In this document: positions 51,827 to 60,722 of the stretch, piece by piece
Position numbering within the stretch: the first letter of the stretch is position 1
How the letters are laid out: the number at the start of each line of letters is the position of its first letter
From: MGBC131033 sp910585655
Lineage (GTDB): Bacteria; Bacillota; Clostridia; Lachnospirales; Lachnospiraceae
Assembly: GCA_949502025.1 (NCBI GenBank)
Contig: CATBCG010000041.1
Location: 39,564-103,563, forward strand
Direction of reading: 5' to 3'
Length of the DNA stretch: 64,000 nt
Made by a program: the position numbers and the translations under genes
Notes under the pieces: model-generated
Told to the model about the DNA's origin: nothing
What the model saw: only the letters and a program-made list of their open reading frames with translations
Database searches by the model: none

Positions 51827-52780
51827 ATGGCAGAAGAAATACAAGAAGCGATACAGGTGATTCGGGTTGCTTATGAAGGAGTGGAAATTGCCCTGAAACT
51901 GGGCAGCGGAACCCTGGGGCAGGCAAAGCGGGCACTGGAATTTTTGTTTGCTCTGCTGGAACGGGAAAAAACCATGGGCAAAACGGCGATGAAAAAACTG
52001 TTGCTGCGGGGCGGGGATTTACAGATCTTTCAGTTCCAGGCAGAAGAGCTGCGGCAGGTGGAAAAGCTGGCTAAGAAATACGGGATTCTTTATTCTGTTC
52101 TTCCGGATATCAATCATACCGACGGAAAGCGGGAAATCCTGTTCCATACGGAGGCGGTGCCGAGGGCGAATCTGATGATTCAGAAATTAAATCAGGGAAA
52201 GATCGCCACCTTTGATGATTACCTGGACAATGGCAAAGAACAGGAGCTCAAGAAGCTCCTTTCTTTTTTGCCGAAAAACGGGAAAACAGAGAAGGAGAAA
52301 CCAGAATATCAGGCATGGGCAGATCGTATTCAGGCAGCTTCCCTGGCACAAAGCAACGCTGTTCTGGAGATTCCGGTTGCCAACGATCAGCTGATCGAAG
52401 AAAATCATCAGGCAGTTAAGGTAAAAATCCCAACCGAGAAAGGAGAAGAAAGCCGTTTTTTCTGGATCGAGAAAGAGAACCTGCTGGAGCCAGATCCCGG
52501 CAAAGGGTTTCGAGCCTTTTTAGAAACGGAACAGGAGTATTCGATCTACTCCGACGAAAACCGGATCGCTTCTACCATGACAGGAAACGAACTGTACGAC
52601 CGGTATTATAACCAGGTAGAGAAGGAGCTTCGGAAACGGGAGGAACAAGAAGAACGAGTTGCCAAACAGGAACGGAACAGAAAAGCAGAGCGGAAGAGTA
52701 AAGTGACTCGTGGAAAGAAACGGTTGTCGCAATCGTCACAAAATGCTCATCAGCCAACTAAGAAACCAAGAACGAGGTAG
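51827..52780 (+). CDS. PcfB family protein (DUF3801)
   Basis: A 317-aa protein. The DUF3801 core is residues about 12-150: YEGVEIALKLGSGTLGQAKRALEFLFALL, TAMKKLLLRGGDLQIFQFQAEELRQVEKLAKKYGILYSVL, and HTEAVPRANLMIQKLNQG. In pCF10, PcfB helps hand the relaxosome to the coupling protein PcfC; here the VirD4-type gene follows 3 bases later. The C-terminal third is a highly basic tail. GGGAGGGCGGAG precedes the ATG. Confidence 0.88.
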   Translation: MAEEIQEAIQVIRVAYEGVEIALKLGSGTLGQAKRALEFLFALLEREKTMGKTAMKKLLLRGGDLQIFQFQAEELRQVEKLAKKYGILYSVLPDINHTDGKREILFHTEAVPRANLMIQKLNQGKIATFDDYLDNGKEQELKKLLSFLPKNGKTEKEKPEYQAWADRIQAASLAQSNAVLEIPVANDQLIEENHQAVKVKIPTEKGEESRFFWIEKENLLEPDPGKGFRAFLETEQEYSIYSDENRIASTMTGNELYDRYYNQVEKELRKREEQEERVAKQERNRKAERKSKVTRGKKRLSQSSQNAHQPTKKPRTR

Positions 52781-52783
52781 CCA

Positions 52784-54874
52784 ATGAAAACAAAACGAAG
52801 CATACCCATATGGCTTGTATTACTGGGGGCTTTCCTCAGCGCCTATGGAGGCTACTTATGGAATGGAGCCTGGGAGCCGGGAATCCGGATCGACGAATTC
52901 CTGCTTTCTTTCCAGCGGGTCTGTGCGGAGCCCTTTGCCAATTATTATAAGGAAACGACCGGGAAAGCAGTCCTGTTTGCTTTAATCGCTTATGCCCTTG
53001 TCCTGCTGTTGTATTTGACCAGTCAGAGGAACCTGATGCTAGGAAAGGAGTTTGGTACGGCAAGGCTGGAAAGTCCAAAGCGGGCGAATCGAATCCTTTC
53101 CGATCGGGATATCGGCTTTAACCGGATTCTCAGCCAGAACGTCAAAATGTCACTGGATTTCCGCAGGTTGAAGCTAAACGGTAACGTACTGATTTGCGGT
53201 GGTTCTGGTTCCGGGAAAACCTTTTATGGGGTCAAACCAAATTTAATGCAGATGCCGCACCATTGTTCCTTTATCTGTACCGATCCGAAAGGAGAAATTT
53301 TAAGGAGCTGCGGGCAGATGCTGCGGGACAATGGCTATCAGATCAACGTCATCAACCTGTTAGAAATGGGGCAATCTGACTGTTACAATCCCTTTTCTTA
53401 TCTCCGGGAGGAAACGGACGTTGTAAAGCTCATTACGAACCTGATTGCCAATACGACTCCGAAAGGAGGCGCGTCCTCCGATCCGTTCTGGGAGAAGGCA
53501 GAAGGGCTTTTGCTACAGGCGATTTTTTATTACGTGTGGATGGAGGAGCCGCCTGCCCGGCGAAATTTTGAAAGTGTGCTGAAGCTGTTAGGAGAGGCGG
53601 AGGTCACAGAGCAGGGCAAGCCCTCCCGGCTGGATCTCCGTATGCAGTTTCTGGCAGAACATGGAAAGTTTGGCACAGCACATCCGGCTGTCAAGCAGTA
53701 TCAGAAATGTATGCGCGGTGCAGGCGATACGGTTCGCTCCATTATCATATCCGCCAATTCCCGTCTGGCTTTTCTCGAAAACAAACAGGTGCTTCGGTTG
53801 CTTTCTAGAGATGATTTAAAGCTGGCGGAGCTTGGGATAGGCGTAAACGGGGACGGGGAGACGAGAAGCGCCCTGTTCTGTGTGATTCCGGATAATGACA
53901 AATCCTATAACTTTATCATTGGGATGCTGTATACCCAGATCTTTCAGGAGCTTTATTATCAGGCGGATTTTCATTGCGGCGGACGGCTTCCGATTCATGT
54001 GACCTTTTTGTTAGACGAATTTTCCAATATTGCGCTCCCGGATGACTATTGCTCTCTGCTGTCTACCATGCGTTCCCGCGAAATTTCCAGCATGATCATT
54101 ATCCAGAACTTCGCCCAGCTAAAAGCACTGTTTAAAGATACCTGGGAAACCGTACCCGGCAACTGCGATACGTTCCTTTACCTGGGCGGAAACGAGCAAA
54201 GTACCCACAAATATGTCTCAGAGCTGCTGGGTAAGGGGACGATTGGCAAGAAATCAAGTGGGGAGACAAAAGGCAGACAGGGCAGCTCCAGCCAGAATTA
54301 CGATGTACTGGGCAGAGAACTGTTGACTGCCGATGAGGTGCGGAAGCTGGATAACAAAAAATGTCTTTTGTTTATCCGCGGATTGGATCCGGTGATCGAC
54401 GATAAATTTATCCCGTTTTCCCATCCAGCCTTTGACCAAACAGCAGACGGGAAGGGGAAGCCTTATGTTCATGTGGCAAAGCAAGGAGAAATCCGCACAA
54501 AGCCCTATCAGTTTCTGACAAAAGCGTCATTGGCTTGTTTGGAAAAACGGAAGCAAAACGGGGAAGCAGTACGGATTGATACGCTGACCTATGAAGAATT
54601 TCAGGCATTGGCGGAGGCTGGCAGAAAAAAGACGTTTCTGACGTCAGGCGGAGAAAAAACGCGCCGGAAGCCGAAAGGAGAGGATACGCTGCTGAACCGT
54701 CTGGCACAGTGGGACTATTCGACCGCGCAAAAGGAGGAGCTTGACCGGATGACGTCAGAGGGTCTGCCAAAAGAAACAATTCTGGCAGTCTTTTACCCGG
54801 AAACGGAGGTGGAAACGCTGCGGGAAACCAGAGAAGCGTTTCGGAGAAAGAAAGAGAACCCGGAAAGCGGGTAA
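52784..54874 (+). CDS. VirD4/TraG-type conjugative coupling protein
   Basis: A 696-aa membrane ATPase linking the relaxosome to the secretion channel. Two N-terminal membrane helices (about 7-23 and 63-81) are followed by Walker A GGSGSGKT (about residues 139-146), Walker B TFLLDEFSNIALPD and the TraG/TraD Q-motif region NFAQLKALFKDTW. SDPFWEKAEGLLLQAIFYY is typical of Bacillota VirD4 proteins. The C-terminal extension of about 100 residues is polar. It follows pcfB by 3 bases. Confidence 0.94.
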   Translation: MKTKRSIPIWLVLLGAFLSAYGGYLWNGAWEPGIRIDEFLLSFQRVCAEPFANYYKETTGKAVLFALIAYALVLLLYLTSQRNLMLGKEFGTARLESPKRANRILSDRDIGFNRILSQNVKMSLDFRRLKLNGNVLICGGSGSGKTFYGVKPNLMQMPHHCSFICTDPKGEILRSCGQMLRDNGYQINVINLLEMGQSDCYNPFSYLREETDVVKLITNLIANTTPKGGASSDPFWEKAEGLLLQAIFYYVWMEEPPARRNFESVLKLLGEAEVTEQGKPSRLDLRMQFLAEHGKFGTAHPAVKQYQKCMRGAGDTVRSIIISANSRLAFLENKQVLRLLSRDDLKLAELGIGVNGDGETRSALFCVIPDNDKSYNFIIGMLYTQIFQELYYQADFHCGGRLPIHVTFLLDEFSNIALPDDYCSLLSTMRSREISSMIIIQNFAQLKALFKDTWETVPGNCDTFLYLGGNEQSTHKYVSELLGKGTIGKKSSGETKGRQGSSSQNYDVLGRELLTADEVRKLDNKKCLLFIRGLDPVIDDKFIPFSHPAFDQTADGKGKPYVHVAKQGEIRTKPYQFLTKASLACLEKRKQNGEAVRIDTLTYEEFQALAEAGRKKTFLTSGGEKTRRKPKGEDTLLNRLAQWDYSTAQKEELDRMTSEGLPKETILAVFYPETEVETLRETREAFRRKKENPESG

Positions 54875-54902
54875 AAGAAAGTGAAAGCAGCAGAGAAAGG
54901 AG

Positions 54903-55070
54903 GTGAGGAACGCATACCGCGCCGGAGAAAGCCCGGCTGAATCATTTCTGCAGGAAGAATCCAGCAAGAAATTTTTTGCCTGGAGGCTTCCTGTTTTTGA
55001 ATACCCAGGTATCGGTATCCAAGCAAACCGGAAAAGAGCTGGAGAGCAGAATCGATCTGGGAGTAGGTGA
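54903..55070 (+). CDS. possible 55-aa peptide upstream of the pilin gene
   Basis: In the 315-base interval after the coupling-protein gene one frame from GTG 54903 stays open for 55 codons (VRNAYRAGESPAESFLQEES...). The GTG lies within a full AAAGGAGGTGAGG anti-16S sequence, so true initiation might be just downstream at a non-standard codon. No homology is recognised. The rest of the interval is purine-rich and appears empty. Confidence 0.25.
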   Translation: MRNAYRAGESPAESFLQEESSKKFFAWRLPVFEYPGIGIQANRKRAGEQNRSGSR

Positions 55071-55189
55071 GAAGCAGGAGAAAGAAGCAGGAAAGAGAAG
55101 CTGAGAGGAGAGCCGAGAGAGGGAGAGGTAAGGTGGTATCCTATGATATCTTTCCAAAACGAGAAAAAAGAAAAAAGGAGAAGAACGTT

Positions 55190-55648
55190 ATGCGTCGAAT
55201 AAACACAGAATCCATCAAAATCAGAAACCAGAAAGAAACAAAGAACAGAAGGAAGAAGAAAACAGCTGAAAGAAAAACGGTGCGTAGAAAAGCAGGAAAA
55301 CGGTTTGGCAGATGGTACCGTGCTGCTTGTCTGGCGGTGACAATGGTTTCCCTGCTTCCGGTAACAGCGCTGGCAGCCGAAAGCGAAGGAAAGAGTCCAG
55401 CAGGCGGCGGAGGCGCAGCAACCGGAGGAGGTACCACTGCTATTACACAACCGCTGGATAACCTGAAAACTCTTGTCACCGCTATCATCGGAGCCGTCGG
55501 TATTATTATTCTGGCAAAGAATGTCATGGAGTTTGCACAGGCTTATCAGCAGCAGGATTCCTCGACCATGAACTCTGCCCTGAAAGGGATTGTAGCAGGA
55601 GTGATGATGGCGGGGATTTCGACGGTGATGACCTTCCTTGGATTTTAA
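55190..55648 (+). CDS. Maff2/VirB2-like small membrane subunit
   Basis: A 152-aa protein. A very basic N terminus is followed by a hydrophobic signal/anchor (about 45-65, ending ALAAES), a Gly-rich linker, and two membrane helices: LKTLVTAIIGAVGIIILAKNVMEFAQAYQ and ALKGIVAGVMMAGISTVMTFLGF. This is the arrangement of the Maff2/VirB2-like pilin candidates of Tn1549-type elements. The ATG at 55190 has GGAG 8 bases upstream. The TrbL-like gene follows. Confidence 0.78.
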   Translation: MRRINTESIKIRNQKETKNRRKKKTAERKTVRRKAGKRFGRWYRAACLAVTMVSLLPVTALAAESEGKSPAGGGGAATGGGTTAITQPLDNLKTLVTAIIGAVGIIILAKNVMEFAQAYQQQDSSTMNSALKGIVAGVMMAGISTVMTFLGF

Positions 55649-55703
55649 CCGAATTTTCTTGGACGGAAAGCAAGGTATTTGAAAGAATGGAGGTGAAATC
55701 GAA

Positions 55704-56546
55704 GTGGACATTTTGAAGCTGGGGGACAAGATACTGGCACTGTTAGAAATCGTGTTCGGTTTCTGGAATCATCAGGTCGGACTGGTGTTTTCGTTGCTGG
55801 GACAGTCTCCTGCAACGTTTAAAGGCGGTGTTCCATGGCAGGTGGTAGAGAGGCTGGAGCCGATCTTTGTCGGAGTGGGTTCTTCTCTGGTGGTGCTGTT
55901 CTTTGTGATCGGCTTTTGTTCGGAAAGTGTGGATGTACGGGAGGAAATGCGCTTTGAAGTCATCTTGCGTATGCTGATCCGACTGGGAATTTCCGAATGG
56001 CTGGTCGCGAACAATCTGACGATTTTAAAGGCGATCTTTGCCACGACAGGGAATCTGGTCGGAGCGCTTTCTGCTGAGCCCTATACGGAAGTTTTACTGG
56101 ATCCGGTACAGGCAGAAGTCATCCGGGGGCTGGGATTTGGAGAAAGCCTGATTATGCTGATTCTGACCGCGTTACTAAGCGTGATTGTAATTCTTTGCGG
56201 CTTTTTCCTGCTTTACACCGTATATTTCCGGTTTTTAAAGCTGATGGTGATCGTACCGCTTGCACCGCTCGCCTTGTCTACGATGGCAGGAAACCGAACC
56301 GTAGCACATACTGCAAGCTCCTATCTCAAGCATGTTCTTTCAGTCGGGCTGGAGGCGGTGACAATGGCACTGGCGATGCTGCTTTGCAATGCGTTTATCC
56401 GCGCAGGTCTCCCTGCCTTTACCGGAGAGTATACGGACTGGGCAAAGACGTTGATCTATCTGTGCGAAATGACGTTTACGATTGCTCTTACAGTCGGGAG
56501 CATCAAAGGGGCACAGTCTCTGACGAGTAAAGTCTTGGGCTTATAA
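55704..56546 (+). CDS. VirB6/TrbL-like conjugation membrane protein
   Basis: A 280-aa polytopic protein with about 6 hydrophobic segments, including LIMLILTALLSVIVILCGFFLLYTVYFRFLKLMVIVPLAPLAL, typical of TrbL/VirB6 channel proteins in Bacillota elements. It starts at GTG with GGAGG 13 bases upstream. It lies in the standard order between the VirB2-like and PrgI genes. Confidence 0.85.
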   Translation: MDILKLGDKILALLEIVFGFWNHQVGLVFSLLGQSPATFKGGVPWQVVERLEPIFVGVGSSLVVLFFVIGFCSESVDVREEMRFEVILRMLIRLGISEWLVANNLTILKAIFATTGNLVGALSAEPYTEVLLDPVQAEVIRGLGFGESLIMLILTALLSVIVILCGFFLLYTVYFRFLKLMVIVPLAPLALSTMAGNRTVAHTASSYLKHVLSVGLEAVTMALAMLLCNAFIRAGLPAFTGEYTDWAKTLIYLCEMTFTIALTVGSIKGAQSLTSKVLGL

Positions 56547-56553
56547 GAAGGAG

Positions 56554-56988
56554 GTGAGAAATCTGATCATCGAAATCAATCAGGACATTGAACGGTATCA
56601 GGAAACCGTTCTGCTGGGGCTGACCGCGAAGCAGCTTTTGTTTTCGGCTGCTTCTGTTGCGGCAGGCGGTGGGATTGTACTGGTACTCTATCCGTTCATC
56701 GGACTGACCGCCAGTGTGTATCTCATCATTCCGGTCGTGACGCCGATTGCACTGGGCGGCTTTTATTCCTACCATGGAATGAGCTTTTATACCTGTATGA
56801 GGCGAAAACTCCGAATGCTGTTTGCCAATCGTCCCCTGGTGTATGTATCAACGGAACGGGAGGAAGAGTTATATTTGCTTTCCGGTAAGGAAAAGAGAAA
56901 CAGAAAACAGAAGGAGAACAGCAAGAAGAGAAGTAAGAAAAGCAGGAAAAGAAACAGAACAACATCGTTTCCTGGAACTTTTGGATAA
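56554..56988 (+). CDS. PrgI family (VirB3-like) protein
   Basis: A 144-aa protein. The PrgI signature is LIIEINQDIERYQETVLLGLTAKQLLFSAASVAAGG, followed by two membrane helices (about 28-48 and 53-75) and YHGMSFYTCMRRKLRMLF. The C-terminal tail is Lys/Arg-rich. The start is doubtful: a GTG at 56554 is inside the AAGGAGGTGA ribosome site, while a CTG at 56563 has ideal spacing and gives the canonical N terminus. It precedes VirB4, as usual. Confidence 0.85.
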   Translation: MRNLIIEINQDIERYQETVLLGLTAKQLLFSAASVAAGGGIVLVLYPFIGLTASVYLIIPVVTPIALGGFYSYHGMSFYTCMRRKLRMLFANRPLVYVSTEREEELYLLSGKEKRNRKQKENSKKRSKKSRKRNRTTSFPGTFG

Positions 56989-57029
56989 AAGGTTCCAGGA
57001 GACCACCCGTCAGGAACAGGAGGTTACAG

Positions 57030-59453
57030 TTGGCATTATTTTCAGACGGATTCCGGGAGTTAAAAAGAGCGGCAGAGCCGCTTTATAAAACCCCGAAATC
57101 CATACAGGAAACGATTGAAATCCGAAGAATAGCGGAAAATGGGATTTTTGAGCTGGGGAAAGGGCAAATCGCCTCGTTTCGGCGCTTTTCCAAATGCTAT
57201 CGCTTTCAGGATATCAATTATACGACCATGGAGGAAAGCGAGCAGGCAGCGATTTTAGAGCGGTATTGTAAGTTTTTAAACTCCCTGGATGTGAACTTTA
57301 AGATTACGATCAACAACAAAAACAAAGACCGGGAGGAACTGCGGGAACATCGGTTTCTCCAGCCGCAGCCGGATGGCTTCAACCAGTACCGGAACGCTTA
57401 CAATGATATCATGGAAGGAAAGCTCCAGGAGGGCAGACAGGGAATCGAGCAGGAGCGTTACCTGACCGTAACGATCGAACGGAAAACCTTTGAGGAAGCA
57501 AAGGCACAGTTTACTACGATAGAAGCTTCTTTGTACCGGGCATTTGGGGAACTGGGGGCAGAACTGGTGCCGCTTTCCGGGAATGAGCGTATCCGGGTAC
57601 TCTATGATTATTACCACCTGGGACAGGAAAGCAGCTTTGACTTTGATATTCGGGAGGCAAAGAAAACCGGAGCAGATTTCCGCAACGATCTGGCAGGCGG
57701 GCTGCTGCAGTTTTACCCGGATTATTTCCGAGACGAGGGAAAATTTTGCCGGGCGCTGTTTCTAAAAAAATGCCCGTCCAGTCTTTCAGATCGGTTTTTC
57801 AATGAAATTACGTCGCTTCCGGTACATGCCATGGTCAGCATTGATGCGGTGCCGATTCCCAAAGATATGACGACGAGACTGTTACAGAAAAAATATCTGG
57901 GCATTGAATCGGATATCATCCGACAGCAGCGTACCCGAAACCGGAATCAGGATTTTTCCTCTGAAATTTCCTATAACAAACGGATTGAGAAAAAAGAGAT
58001 CGAAGAAATCATGGACAACGTGCGGGAGAATGACCAGTGCCTGTTTTATGTGGCGATTACGCTGCTTCTGATGGCAGGCACCAAAGAGGAGCTAGACAGC
58101 GTGACAGAAACCGTAGAAACCATTGGAAAACGGCATTCTGTTACGATCGAGACGCATTACCTGAACCAGCGGGAAGCGTTGAACACAGCTCTTCCGATTG
58201 GCGTCCGGCAGGTCGAGACCATGCGTACCATGCTGACGCCCAGCCTGGCGGCGTTTCTGCCGTTTAACGTCCAGGAGCTAAACGATCCGGATGGTTGTTA
58301 TTACGGAGTCAACCAGGTGTCCAAAAATCTCAATATCGGAAACCGCAAACGGCTGATCAATGGGAATGGTTTTGTCTTTGGTGTCCCAGGTTCCGGGAAA
58401 TCTTTTTTCTGTAAGATGGAAATGGGGAGCGTATTGTTAGGAAGCAGGGATGAGATCATCGTTATCGATCCCATGAATGAATACTTTGATTTGGCTCGCA
58501 CCTACGGCGGGGCGGTTGTCAACATGAGTACCTACACCCATCATTATGTCAATCCGTTAGCGATCGACCTTCCGAACCTCGACCTCCATGACAGCCAGGG
58601 ACTGATCCGGGAGAAGGGGGAATTTATGCTGGGCTTATGCGAACAGTGTATGGAAGGAGACCTCCATTCCCGCCAGAAATCGGTGATCGATCGCTGCGTC
58701 CGAAAGCTGTATCTGGATCTGGTCAGGAAACGGCTGGACGGAGAAGAAGAAATCAAAGAGCCCATCATGTCGGACTTTTACCATATCCTGATGGAGCAGC
58801 CGGAGGAAGAAGCCAGAGACATCGCCCTTTCGCTGGAGCTGTTTGTGAATGGCTCCTTGAATATCTTCAATCATCCAACCAATGTAGATGTGGAGAATCG
58901 TTTTACTGTTTATGGCATCCGGGATTTAGGGACGGAACTGTCCCCCATCACGATGTTAGTGATGATGGAGAGCATCCAGAACCGTATTCTGGCAAATGGA
59001 AAGCGGGGTGTAGCCACCTGGCTGTATGTCGATGAGTTTCATGTGCTTTTAAATTCGGAATATTCCGCAAAGTATTTACAGCAGCTCTGGAAAAAGGTGA
59101 GGAAGCAGGGAGGACTTTGCACCGGTATGACACAAAATGTAGTCGATTTGCTGCAAAATTATACCGCTACGACCATGCTTGCCAACTCGGAATTTGTTGT
59201 ACTGTTCAAGCAGGCTAATACCGACAGTGCGGAACTGGCAGAAGTAATCGGCATCTCAGAGGCACAGCTTCGGTTTGTTACCAATACTCCCAGCGGGATG
59301 GGGCTGATGAAGTGCGGAAGTGTGATTTTGCCGTTTGATCATACGATAGCGAAAGAAAGCAAGCTGTATCAACTCTATAATACCAACCTGCACGAAAAGC
59401 TGGAGCAGGAGAAAAAAGCAGTTGACAAGACAGGTCTCCCTGTGGTAGAGTAA
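57030..59453 (+). CDS. VirB4-family conjugation ATPase
   Basis: An 807-aa ATPase that powers the transfer channel. Walker A GVPGSGKS lies in FVFGVPGSGKSFFCK, Walker B in WLYVDEFHVLL, and the TQN motif in GGLCTGMTQNVVDLL; the N terminus ALFSDGFRELKRAAE and SKCYRFQDINYTTM are typical of Bacillota VirB4/PrgJ proteins. Full length is retained. The start is TTG with AGGAGG 7 bases upstream, overlapping the basic tail region of PrgI only at a distance of 41 bases. It is the last gene before the PBECR4 leader. Confidence 0.95.
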   Translation: MALFSDGFRELKRAAEPLYKTPKSIQETIEIRRIAENGIFELGKGQIASFRRFSKCYRFQDINYTTMEESEQAAILERYCKFLNSLDVNFKITINNKNKDREELREHRFLQPQPDGFNQYRNAYNDIMEGKLQEGRQGIEQERYLTVTIERKTFEEAKAQFTTIEASLYRAFGELGAELVPLSGNERIRVLYDYYHLGQESSFDFDIREAKKTGADFRNDLAGGLLQFYPDYFRDEGKFCRALFLKKCPSSLSDRFFNEITSLPVHAMVSIDAVPIPKDMTTRLLQKKYLGIESDIIRQQRTRNRNQDFSSEISYNKRIEKKEIEEIMDNVRENDQCLFYVAITLLLMAGTKEELDSVTETVETIGKRHSVTIETHYLNQREALNTALPIGVRQVETMRTMLTPSLAAFLPFNVQELNDPDGCYYGVNQVSKNLNIGNRKRLINGNGFVFGVPGSGKSFFCKMEMGSVLLGSRDEIIVIDPMNEYFDLARTYGGAVVNMSTYTHHYVNPLAIDLPNLDLHDSQGLIREKGEFMLGLCEQCMEGDLHSRQKSVIDRCVRKLYLDLVRKRLDGEEEIKEPIMSDFYHILMEQPEEEARDIALSLELFVNGSLNIFNHPTNVDVENRFTVYGIRDLGTELSPITMLVMMESIQNRILANGKRGVATWLYVDEFHVLLNSEYSAKYLQQLWKKVRKQGGLCTGMTQNVVDLLQNYTATTMLANSEFVVLFKQANTDSAELAEVIGISEAQLRFVTNTPSGMGLMKCGSVILPFDHTIAKESKLYQLYNTNLHEKLEQEKKAVDKTGLPVVE

Positions 59454-59649
59454 AGGCAATGAAAAGCTTTGGTGCTTTTGCGGCGATAGAGAGGAGCTAC
59501 CCGTCCCGGCTTTGCGGGCAATACAAATACAAAGGTCGTCTCTACCTATGGAGTATCATAGGTCTGCTCCCAGAATTGCAATTCAAAAAAGGAAACAAGG
59601 CCTGAACCTAACCGTTCGGGCTGTTTTCTTTTACAGGCGGGGAGGAAGC
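59454..59649 (+). ncRNA. structured leader with terminator before the PBECR4 gene
   Basis: A 196-base stretch without a gene. Self-complementary blocks include CCCGTCC/GGGC pairs near 59500-59520. A terminator lies at 59593-59632: CCTGAAC (59601-59607) pairs with GTTCGGG (59614-59620), the stem extends outwards with bulges, and TTTTCTTTTA follows. The end is only 18 bases before the start codon. Riboswitch class not recognised; conditional termination is inferred. Confidence 0.4.
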
Positions 59650-60564
59650 ATGCAGGATAAAAGGCTCTGGAACATTTTCCAATCTACGAAAGATACGATT
59701 TGCAGGTATGATTATGAGATTCATACACCAAAACGTATCCTACATCTGACGAATACCGAAGATAAGATACCACATCTGATGGGACTGCAATATGCCGGGA
59801 AACCAAACCAGTATACCGGGGATTTTGGAGCATATGCTATCAAAAAAGGAAGAATTACCATGGAATCCATAGAAAAGCTGGTGGGGAAATATTACCAGAC
59901 AGAGGAGAAGCAGCGGAGAATTTTGGAAGTCATTCATCTGAAGCTGGATAATCTGCACCTGTTGGGAGAGATGTTTTTTTCTTATTCCAAGCTGTATCTG
60001 TATGATATCGGAAAAAAAGAGGATTCCAATTTTGACAGTGATTACCTGATGGTACATCAGATGGAGGACAGGACACTTCATTTGGGAATCATAAAGCTAG
60101 AGAAAAAGGGAAAGAACTTTTGTCAATGCAATTCCTTTATGACTACCTATAAAAAAGATAAGAACCACGATGCGTATTATCGTAACTTGCCACATTGCTA
60201 TGAAATCAGCAAGATTGTACGGGAAGACAAGCAGTCGAAGCGTGCAGAGACGATTTACCAGAGCCAGGAAGCCGAGTACCGGGAGCGATCCGGCATTGAA
60301 AAAATGCTGGCAGCGGATGGAATACTGCCAGAGGACAAGCTGATAACGGAAATCATCAAGGTCAATCTGAAATTCGGGAAATATCATTTGTTAGAAGAGC
60401 TGAAAAACCAGGAGACCATGCTGGCAGGCTGTGCCAATAAAAGGGAAGAAGCACTGGTTCAGTCGATGGAGCGAATGCTGGCAGAAGCTTATCGGCAGAA
60501 AAGGGAAGGATATCAGCAGAAAGAGGAAGAACATATCGGGGAAGTATCCGAAGACCGTTGCTAG
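59650..60564 (+). CDS. PBECR4-like nuclease domain protein
   Basis: A 304-aa soluble protein. The N terminus (about 1-180) resembles the PBECR4 domain (phage-barnase/EndoU/ColicinE5/RelE-like nuclease): DYEIHTPKRILHLTNTEDKIPHLMGLQYAG, and FFSYSKLYLYDIG then YLMVHQMEDRTLHLGII. Members are predicted RNases in polymorphic-toxin and mobile-element proteins. The C-terminal part is helical and charged. The ATG at 59650 follows GGGGAGGAAGC. Position inside the transfer operon suggests use during or after conjugation. The assignment is by memory of the pattern. Confidence 0.6.
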   Translation: MQDKRLWNIFQSTKDTICRYDYEIHTPKRILHLTNTEDKIPHLMGLQYAGKPNQYTGDFGAYAIKKGRITMESIEKLVGKYYQTEEKQRRILEVIHLKLDNLHLLGEMFFSYSKLYLYDIGKKEDSNFDSDYLMVHQMEDRTLHLGIIKLEKKGKNFCQCNSFMTTYKKDKNHDAYYRNLPHCYEISKIVREDKQSKRAETIYQSQEAEYRERSGIEKMLAADGILPEDKLITEIIKVNLKFGKYHLLEELKNQETMLAGCANKREEALVQSMERMLAEAYRQKREGYQQKEEEHIGEVSEDRC

Positions 60565-60657
60565 CAGGCTGCTTTAGAGGGAGAAATGCTTTTCGGTCTG
60601 GAGAGAGCGCCAGGAGAAATCATCAAAAAAAGAAAAAGGAAAAAGAATAGCAAGTTC

Positions 60658-60693
60658 AGCATCTAAGCCACAGGGTTTAGGTGCTATTTTTTT
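60658..60693 (+). terminator. terminator before the NlpC/P60 gene
   Basis: AGCATCTAA (60658-60666) pairs with TTAGGTGCT (60677-60685) with one G-T pair; ATTTTTTT follows. It lies 30 bases before the GTG start at 60723. Confidence 0.75.
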
Positions 60694-60722
60694 GCGCTTT
60701 TTTCGGAAAGGAGAGGGAAAAG

